37,806 nt of DNA from Treponema sp. (GTDB taxonomy: Bacteria; Spirochaetota; Spirochaetia; Treponematales; Breznakiellaceae), in contig WRLF01000021.1 of assembly GCA_009777735.1 (NCBI GenBank), positions 1 to 37,806 on the forward strand, in the 5' to 3' direction. The translations under genes and the position numbers were made by a program. Within the stretch, counting starts at the first letter, position 1. Every line of letters begins with the position of its first letter. The notes beneath the pieces are model-generated. The model saw only the letters and a program-made list of their open reading frames with translations, made no database searches and was not told the origin of the DNA. Below are positions 33,976-37,806 of the stretch, piece after piece.

Positions 33976-34983
33976 ATGCGCTACATGCAGGCTTTAAAAC
34001 ATTTTGGCGGGATTTGCATGGAAAAGCGCCGGCAAATATTCCGCCTTGTAGTAGTTTTATGCCTGTACGGAGCTATATTAACAAGTATATACCCGTTAGT
34101 TGAAGAATGGACGAGTTCCGGGAAAACACCGGGAATTAAAACAGAACATGATGGTATGGGCGGCGGAGGTTTCCGGGAAGCCTCTAGTGAAGAATTTCCT
34201 GACACAGACAGAACCGCTGAAACATGGGAGGCGGAACCAACATCTTTTTCAAGGCCGCAAACATTGCTGTACAGTTCTTACACAGTCCAGCAAGGCGACA
34301 TTATTGGCAGTTTAGCAGAGAGGTTTGGGCTTAGACAGGATTCGCTCATTTCGGTAAACGGCATCAGGAATACGCGGCTTGTTCAAATAAATCATATCCT
34401 GCGGGTGCCAAATCAGGACGGGATTTTATATACGGTAAAAGACGATGATACCCTTGACTCAATAGCTGAAAGTCACAACTCTGATGTTAAGACCATTAAA
34501 CTGACGAACGAGCTTTTTTCCGATAATGTACAACCTGACTCAACGCTGTTTATACCTGGGGCACGGCTGCCTTTGATTGAACGGCAGGAAATAAACGGAG
34601 ATCTGTTTATATGGCCTGCTATCGGCCGTCTTACATCTCTGTATGGATACCGTGGTTCGCCTTTCAGCGGCGTAAGTCAGTTTCATAATGGTATTGATAT
34701 AGCTGCACCTACCGGCACCCCTGTACGTGCCGCAATGTCGGGTCGTGTCAGCACAGCGGGCTGGAATGACATGCTGGGAAATTTTGTTGTGATCACCCAT
34801 CATTCGAATTACCGGACATTATATGCACACATGAGCGTCATAAGAGTGAGGACCGGAGCATATGTGGTAACCGGCGAGCGTATCGGCGATGTCGGTAACA
34901 CCGGCTACAGTACCGGCGCCCATTTGCATTTCACCGTATACAAAGACGGCGTAACAATAAATCCGCGCAGCCTGTTGAGATAA
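33976..34983 (+). CDS. LysM-domain M23 family metallopeptidase (peptidoglycan endopeptidase)
   Basis: This 335-residue envelope protein has a membrane-anchoring segment at about 22-42 (FRLVVVLCLYGAILTSIYPLV) and a low-complexity linker. Two LysM peptidoglycan-binding modules follow: YTVQQGDIIGSLAERFGLRQ and YTVKDDDTLDSIAESHNSDV. The C-terminal peptidase M23 domain starts at about residue 215. Its zinc ligands are visible as FHNGID (H..D) and HLHF, so catalysis looks intact. It is expected to cut peptide cross-links in the periplasm. AAGGA supports the ATG at 33976; an inner ATG at 34018 has none. It probably shares an operon with the upstream gene. Confidence 0.92.
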   Translation: MRYMQALKHFGGICMEKRRQIFRLVVVLCLYGAILTSIYPLVEEWTSSGKTPGIKTEHDGMGGGGFREASSEEFPDTDRTAETWEAEPTSFSRPQTLLYSSYTVQQGDIIGSLAERFGLRQDSLISVNGIRNTRLVQINHILRVPNQDGILYTVKDDDTLDSIAESHNSDVKTIKLTNELFSDNVQPDSTLFIPGARLPLIERQEINGDLFIWPAIGRLTSLYGYRGSPFSGVSQFHNGIDIAAPTGTPVRAAMSGRVSTAGWNDMLGNFVVITHHSNYRTLYAHMSVIRVRTGAYVVTGERIGDVGNTGYSTGAHLHFTVYKDGVTINPRSLLR

Positions 34984-34984
34984 A

Positions 34985-35044
34985 GCTCCGGTTCAAATCC
35001 CTTTACTTGGTTTTAGTTATTTATTTCGGAGAGAGAGGGATTTG
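34985..35044 (+). repeat. 60-bp direct repeat, copy 1 (contains duplicated tRNA-Ser 3' end)
   Basis: Identical to 35160-35219, 175 bp away. It starts one base after the stop codon of the M23 gene. Its last 18 bases or so are the 3' end of tRNA-Ser (minus strand), including the acceptor arm, but the rest of the tRNA is missing here. Confidence 0.85.
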
Positions 35045-35055
35045 GGGTTCCAGTC

Positions 35056-35143
35056 GCAAACGTCCTGTTTGCTCCTTTCACCCCCGCCTACGCGCTCCCC
35101 GGTACGTCCTGTACCGGCCTTTCTGTAACAAGGCGATGCCTTG
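35056..35143. repeat. Cluster of three short perfect hairpins between the direct repeats
   Basis: GCAAAC-GTCCT-GTTTGC at 35056-35072, CCGGTAC-GTCCT-GTACCGG at 35099-35117, and CAAGGC-GAT-GCCTTG at 35129-35143. The first two share the loop GTCCT although their stems differ. No gene lies here. The tRNA-Ser transcripts would run into these structures from the right, so they may act as processing or termination signals. Confidence 0.6.
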
Positions 35144-35159
35144 GGATTTACTCAGGAGC

Positions 35160-35219
35160 GCTCCGGTTCAAATCCCTTTACTTGGTTTTAGTTATTTATT
35201 TCGGAGAGAGAGGGATTTG
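35160..35219 (+). repeat. 60-bp direct repeat, copy 2 (joins an intact tRNA-Ser)
   Basis: Copy of 34985-35044. Here it overlaps the 3' 18 nt of the complete tRNA-Ser(GGA). Within it GGTTCAAATCCCT (35165-35177) is the inverse of the T-arm AGGGATTTGAACC (35211-35223). Confidence 0.85.
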
Positions 35220-35288
35220 AACCCTCGGTACCCTTCCGGGTACATACGACTTCCAATCGTACACCTTCGGCCGCTCGGTCATCTCTCC
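35202..35288 (-). tRNA. tRNA-Ser (anticodon GGA)
   Basis: An 87-nt class II tRNA. Acceptor GGAGAGA (35288-35282) pairs with TCTCTCC (35209-35203). The anticodon stem is TACGA/TCGTA with loop TTGGAAG (anticodon at 35254-35252). The long variable arm is GTACCCGGAAGGGTAC, and the T-arm is GAGGG-TTCAAAT-CCCTC. Discriminator G, the serine identity base; CCA is not encoded. It reads UCC and UCU. Confidence 0.95.
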
Positions 35289-35303
35289 ATAGAAAAATAG
35301 CTT

Positions 35304-35388
<85 letters not shown>

Positions 35389-35406
35389 AGTAAACTTTAG
35401 AATCAA

Positions 35407-35435
35407 AGTATAGTCACAGCTTTTTTGATAGTCAA
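35407..35435 (-). promoter_or_regulatory. Predicted promoter of the two tRNA-Ser genes
   Basis: On the minus strand, TTGACT (35435-35430), exactly 17 bp, then TATACT (35412-35407), 18 bp before the tRNA-Ser(CGA) 5' end. The remainder of 35436-35645 shows nothing I can interpret. Confidence 0.75.
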
Positions 35436-35645
35436 GTACTCGTGTTGCCTCATGAAAAATGGGCGGCGTATCGGTATGACGGGTAACGTCAGGGGAAGCG
35501 GCAGGGATGGAGAACATTTTGAAATGGCAATGCCTGAAAATGTGCGTTTGCTATTCGGTGACTGACACCCTGGCGTGCCCGTTCGAAGATTACCTAAACC
35601 TTTCATGCTGCTTGTCATTCCTAATTTTACGCTTTTTACTGGTTG

Positions 35646-35674
35646 TTGATTTTTTGAGTTTTTCATGCTATGTT
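35646..35674 (+). promoter_or_regulatory. Predicted leaderless promoter of the toxin-antitoxin pair
   Basis: TTGATT (35646-35651), 17 bp, TATGTT (35669-35674), then six bases to the ATG at 35681, so +1 would fall on the start codon. No ribosome site is visible. Confidence 0.45.
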
Positions 35675-35680
35675 TTCCTT

Positions 35681-35956
35681 ATGAGTATTACGCAAACTGT
35701 TTTTATACCGGCAGACCGCCGTTTGACCATTGAAGTACCTCGTGAAGTGCCGTCTGGGCAGGTTATTCTTACCTTTACCCCTAAACCGGTAGAGCAAGAA
35801 CCCGCTACCGAACGAGCGACAACGAGTGTCGCATCGGAGATGAGCGGTTCCCCTCCTGTACAGAAAAAGGATCGTGTACCCGGCTGTGTGAAAGGGCAAG
35901 TATGGATGGCGGAAGATTTTAATGCTCCCCTTGAAGACTTCAAGGACTATATGTAA
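35681..35956 (+). CDS. Antitoxin (AbrB-like N-terminus, DUF2281-like C-terminus)
   Basis: A 91-residue protein. The N-terminal VFIPADRRLTIEVPREVPSG looks like a swapped-hairpin AbrB/VapB-type DNA-binding strand pattern. The C-terminal end GQVWMAEDFNAPLEDFKDYM is the typical toxin-binding tail of DUF2281-type antitoxins (KGxxWMADDFDEPLEDFKEYM in the family). The middle is low-complexity. The ATG at 35681 is preferred: upstream residues in the frame are not conserved and are hydrophobic. The toxin ATG follows the TAA with no gap, so the pair is translationally coupled. It should neutralise the PIN toxin and repress the promoter. Confidence 0.82.
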   Translation: MSITQTVFIPADRRLTIEVPREVPSGQVILTFTPKPVEQEPATERATTSVASEMSGSPPVQKKDRVPGCVKGQVWMAEDFNAPLEDFKDYM

Positions 35957-36343
35957 ATGAATAGCTATCTGTTGGATACTCACGCTGCTATTTGGTTTTT
36001 TGAAAACAATACTGCATTGTCCTCTTCCGCAGATCGAATTATACGGGACGGAACTAATCTTATTTATTTGAGTGTAGCTTCTGCATGGGAATTGACTATC
36101 AAAATAAGTGTAGGCAAACTGAGTTTTCCGGGCGATGCAGCAGGTTTTTTGCAAATAGCACAAAACAATGACGTAATAGTTATACCTATTGATGCCTCCC
36201 ACCTCACTGCCCTTAAAGAATTACCCTTTATTCATCGAGACCCATTTGATCGCCTGCTCATTGCAACGACCATAGCAGAGCAGATGACACTCATTACTGC
36301 CGATGATAATATCGCTAAATATGATATCCCGCAAATCTGGTAA
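35957..36343 (+). CDS. vapC: PIN-domain toxin, VapC family
   Basis: This 128-residue protein is a full-length PIN domain RNase. The four acidic metal-binding positions are visible: Asp7 in YLLDTHAAIWFF, Glu45 in SAWELTIKISVGKL, Asp95/Asp98 in HRDPFDRLLIATT, and Asp116/117 in ITADDNIAKYD. Toxins of this kind cleave structured RNAs such as tRNA or rRNA, and are paired with DUF2281-type antitoxins. The target of this one is unknown. It immediately follows the antitoxin gene, close to a tRNA-Ser locus with repeat scars, which fits a mobile accessory module. Confidence 0.9.
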   Translation: MNSYLLDTHAAIWFFENNTALSSSADRIIRDGTNLIYLSVASAWELTIKISVGKLSFPGDAAGFLQIAQNNDVIVIPIDASHLTALKELPFIHRDPFDRLLIATTIAEQMTLITADDNIAKYDIPQIW

Positions 36344-36380
36344 TTATGAGTCTTGGTTGTGTGTGGAAAATTCCCAAGAA

Positions 36381-36470
36381 CCCCCGACACCCGCATCCCG
36401 ACAGGATGGCTGACAGGGATTGTTGACAGTTTCCTCACACAAAGAACACAAAGGCGTAAGGAACGCAAAG
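36381..36470 (+). repeat. About 90-bp dispersed repeat, copy A
   Basis: Starts CCCCCGACACCCG and ends near GGAACGCAAAG. It matches 37095-37183 in the same orientation with about ten differences, including ATCCCGACA, ATGGCTGACAG, TTTCCTCACA and AAGAACACAAAGGCG. The two copies flank the lipoprotein gene at 36516-36938. Confidence 0.8.
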
Positions 36471-36515
36471 ATCAGTCTTTTGTAGACATTCGATGACCAA
36501 AAATATTAATCCGTG

Positions 36516-36938
36516 TCAATCCAATAACCGTTTCCACGTTCCACCCCAGTATCCTGGATTCGCTTTACCATCAGGATTAGCTGTAATTGTAAAAGTATCA
36601 ATGTCGTCAAAAATAAATAAAAATATTAAATTAACAGGATGATATGATTCTGTAATCCATTTGCTGCCATCCCATATATGAGTTTTGGTTATATTAAGTA
36701 CATTGCCCTTAAAAGAAAAAGTCCCTTTTTCATGCACATAAATGGGTTCATCGCTTTCGGGAACATGATCAAATATAATTTCAAATTCATTCACATTGAA
36801 TTTATAGAGATAAGTACCCTTGCTCCACGATCCTTCGAAATTAGGCGCAATTCTGCCAGTATTTCCAATATCGCAACTGAAAAATAAAAAACCAATAATC
36901 AACACAATAACTAAACTAAAAACCAATTTGCTTTTCAT
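36516..36938 (-). CDS. Small predicted lipoprotein, unknown function
   Basis: From the ATG at 36938 it has 140 residues: MKSKLVFSLVIVLIIGFLFFSC with lipidated Cys22. The mature part reads as a short beta-sheet fold with W at regular spacing: FEGSWSKGTYLYKF, EKGTFSFKGNVLNITKTHIWDGSKW, and IDTFTITANPDGK. It resembles small lipocalin-like lipoproteins in gut treponemes, but I cannot name a family. An ATG 60 bp further upstream (36998) is possible, but GAAAGGA favours the MKSKL start. Direct repeats flank the gene, so it may be an accessory cassette. Confidence 0.75.
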   Translation of the reverse strand: MKSKLVFSLVIVLIIGFLFFSCDIGNTGRIAPNFEGSWSKGTYLYKFNVNEFEIIFDHVPESDEPIYVHEKGTFSFKGNVLNITKTHIWDGSKWITESYHPVNLIFLFIFDDIDTFTITANPDGKANPGYWGGTWKRLLD

Positions 36939-36970
36939 CTTTAAAACCATCCTTTCAAATATAAAGAGAG

Positions 36971-37058
36971 TTAAACCACGGAGGACACTGAGGTACATGG
37001 AGCTTTGATAAGAATTTGAACATTTTTCTCCGTGTAACTCTGTGTCCTCTGTGGTTAA
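36971..37058. repeat. Imperfect inverted repeat of the 'ttaaccac-ggaggacac' type
   Basis: TTAAACCACGGAGGACACTGAG (36971-36992, 22 nt shown in two parts: TTAAACCACGGAGG and ACACTGAG) is the approximate inverse of CTCTGTGTCCTCTGTGGTTAA (37038-37058 in two parts: CTCTGTGTCCT and CTGTGGTTAA). The 36939-37249 interval otherwise holds repeat copy B and no gene. Confidence 0.65.
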
Positions 37059-37094
37059 AATTCTTCATTCTCCCCCCTAGTCCCCATTAAGATA

Positions 37095-37183
37095 CCCCCG
37101 ACACCCGTATCCCGACAGCATGGCTGACAGAGATTCTGACAATTTCCTCACACCAAGAACACAAAGGCGCAAAGAACACAAAG
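37095..37183 (+). repeat. About 90-bp dispersed repeat, copy B
   Basis: Second copy of 36381-36470. Just beyond it, CTCTGCGTACTTTGCGCCC (from about 37207) is the inverse of GGCGCAAAGAACACAAAG inside the copy, so this copy can also fold into an imperfect hairpin. Confidence 0.8.
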
Positions 37184-37249
37184 AAAATTAATTATTTCAG
37201 AAATAACTCTGCGTACTTTGCGCCCTCTGCGTTAATACTGCTATGGATT

Positions 37250-37806
37250 TTACACCTCATCATTCCATAAAAGCGTCCCTATATATGTTCCTTCTAATGT
37301 TCCAGCATCTTCATAAATAGATTCCCCTACAACAACTACAAGAGTGCAATCAATGACAATAGTATATACAGCGCTATTTCCGCTTCCGGAAACAGACACC
37401 TCTACAGTTCCGCCGCTTACATAATACGAAGTATCAGTATCAGATAATACAACACTGCCAGAAGAATAGGTAAACGGAGGATAATCATCGTCTGGGGGGG
37501 CTGGGAACTCTGGACTGTATGTACCTTCGACCAATCTATTATTACCATTTGGAACAAACATTTCAAAATAAATCCAAGAATCCTCATCTTTTGTAGACAG
37601 GGTCAAATCCACATTAACGGCGCTTTCGGAAAAAAAATTCCCAAAATGGTACATTGTACCATTTTTTATCTCATAGGTTTCTCCAATGATTGTAAATTCA
37701 CTGTATACGCCATTATCCTCCTCATCATCCTCAAAATCCTCCCATAAAAGCGTTCCCCGGAATGTTCCTTTTAATGTTCCAGCATCTTCATCATCTTCGT
37801 CAACAA
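37250..37806 (-). CDS. Repeat-containing protein of unknown function, C-terminal part (open at window edge)
   Basis: The reading frame stays open to the right edge, so at least 185 residues are seen and the start is outside the window. It ends with AGTLEGTYIGTLLWNDEV, and at the edge reads AGTLKGTFRGTLLWEDFE. The protein is therefore built from repeats 159 residues apart. Between them is a beta-rich, Asp/Ser/Thr-rich domain (YTIVIDC, SGSVVLSDTDTSYYVSGG). No family is recognised. It is probably a secreted or surface protein, judging from composition and neighbours. Confidence 0.6.
   Translation of the reverse strand, partial: VDEDDEDAGTLKGTFRGTLLWEDFEDDEEDNGVYSEFTIIGETYEIKNGTMYHFGNFFSESAVNVDLTLSTKDEDSWIYFEMFVPNGNNRLVEGTYSPEFPAPPDDDYPPFTYSSGSVVLSDTDTSYYVSGGTVEVSVSGSGNSAVYTIVIDCTLVVVVGESIYEDAGTLEGTYIGTLLWNDEV
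37265..37791 (-). repeat. DNA direct repeat inside the partial gene (37265-37314 and 37742-37791)
   Basis: Both segments begin CCATAAAAGCG and end GTTCCAGCATCTTCAT, with about eight differences in 50 bp. The offset is 477 bp, exactly 159 codons, so it keeps frame and encodes the repeated AGTL-GT-GTLLW end of the protein. Confidence 0.85.

Noticed and set aside
35007..35300. 97-codon plus-strand open frame
   Set aside because: Runs across the direct repeats and through the antisense of tRNA-Ser; not a gene.
35507..35680. Longer start for the antitoxin (58 extra residues)
   Set aside because: The extra part is cysteine- and leucine-rich with no family match, and a promoter lies directly before the ATG at 35681.
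36381..37183. CRISPR array
   Set aside because: Only two 90-bp copies separated by a gene; no short regularly spaced repeats or cas genes anywhere in the window.

Overview
The window looks like origin-proximal chromosome from a host- or gut-associated treponeme (Spirochaetota). Supporting signs are the dnaA-dnaN-recF-DUF721 cluster, a FliG copy standing alone outside any flagellar operon, a MurE whose diaminopimelate-contact residues are replaced, many short-lipobox lipoproteins, a regulatory-type PTS IIA protein, and enzymes for plant and storage polysaccharides. Species cannot be named from sequence reading alone.

Layout. 1-2010 is accessory: the end of an IS3/IS150-type insertion sequence, an XRE regulator, a divergent SUMF1-fold lipoprotein and tRNA-Val(CAC). 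2015-11610 carries murE, a membrane protein with a hydrolase-like domain, a perfect parS site (5084-5099), a deoxyribonucleotidase-like HAD protein, glgX, a Gfo/Idh/MocA oxidoreductase, a CTP-dependent lipid kinase-like membrane protein, a multi-span membrane protein and a secreted protein. 11607-16289 is the replication block, all on the minus strand: DUF721/DciA-like, recF, dnaN and dnaA, then an AT-rich region with three perfect DnaA boxes. A second origin-like element (TAA/TAG triplets, GC block, DnaA box) lies between dnaN and dnaA.

16347-25983 runs mostly on the plus strand: thrS, a GH-A glycoside hydrolase lipoprotein whose signal peptide is encoded by a 7-bp repeat array, fliG, a minus-strand lipoprotein, then a translationally coupled trio (pRiA4b-ORF3-domain protein, PTS IIA, transketolase). 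26014-34983 holds an MscS channel, a GH51 arabinofuranosidase with an orphan sugar-binding lipoprotein, ilvE, a family 2 glycosyltransferase, a 506-residue protein I do not recognise, and a LysM/M23 peptidase. 34984-37806 is accessory again: two tRNA-Ser genes with a 60-bp duplication of the 3' end of one of them, hairpin repeats, a VapBC-like toxin-antitoxin pair, dispersed repeats around a small lipoprotein, and the end of a protein built from about 159-residue repeats.

Cross-cutting patterns: convergent genes are packed with almost no spacing and no recognisable terminators. Several genes that lack a Shine-Dalgarno sequence have a promoter-like -10 hexamer ending 6 to 8 bases before the start codon, which predicts leaderless mRNAs.
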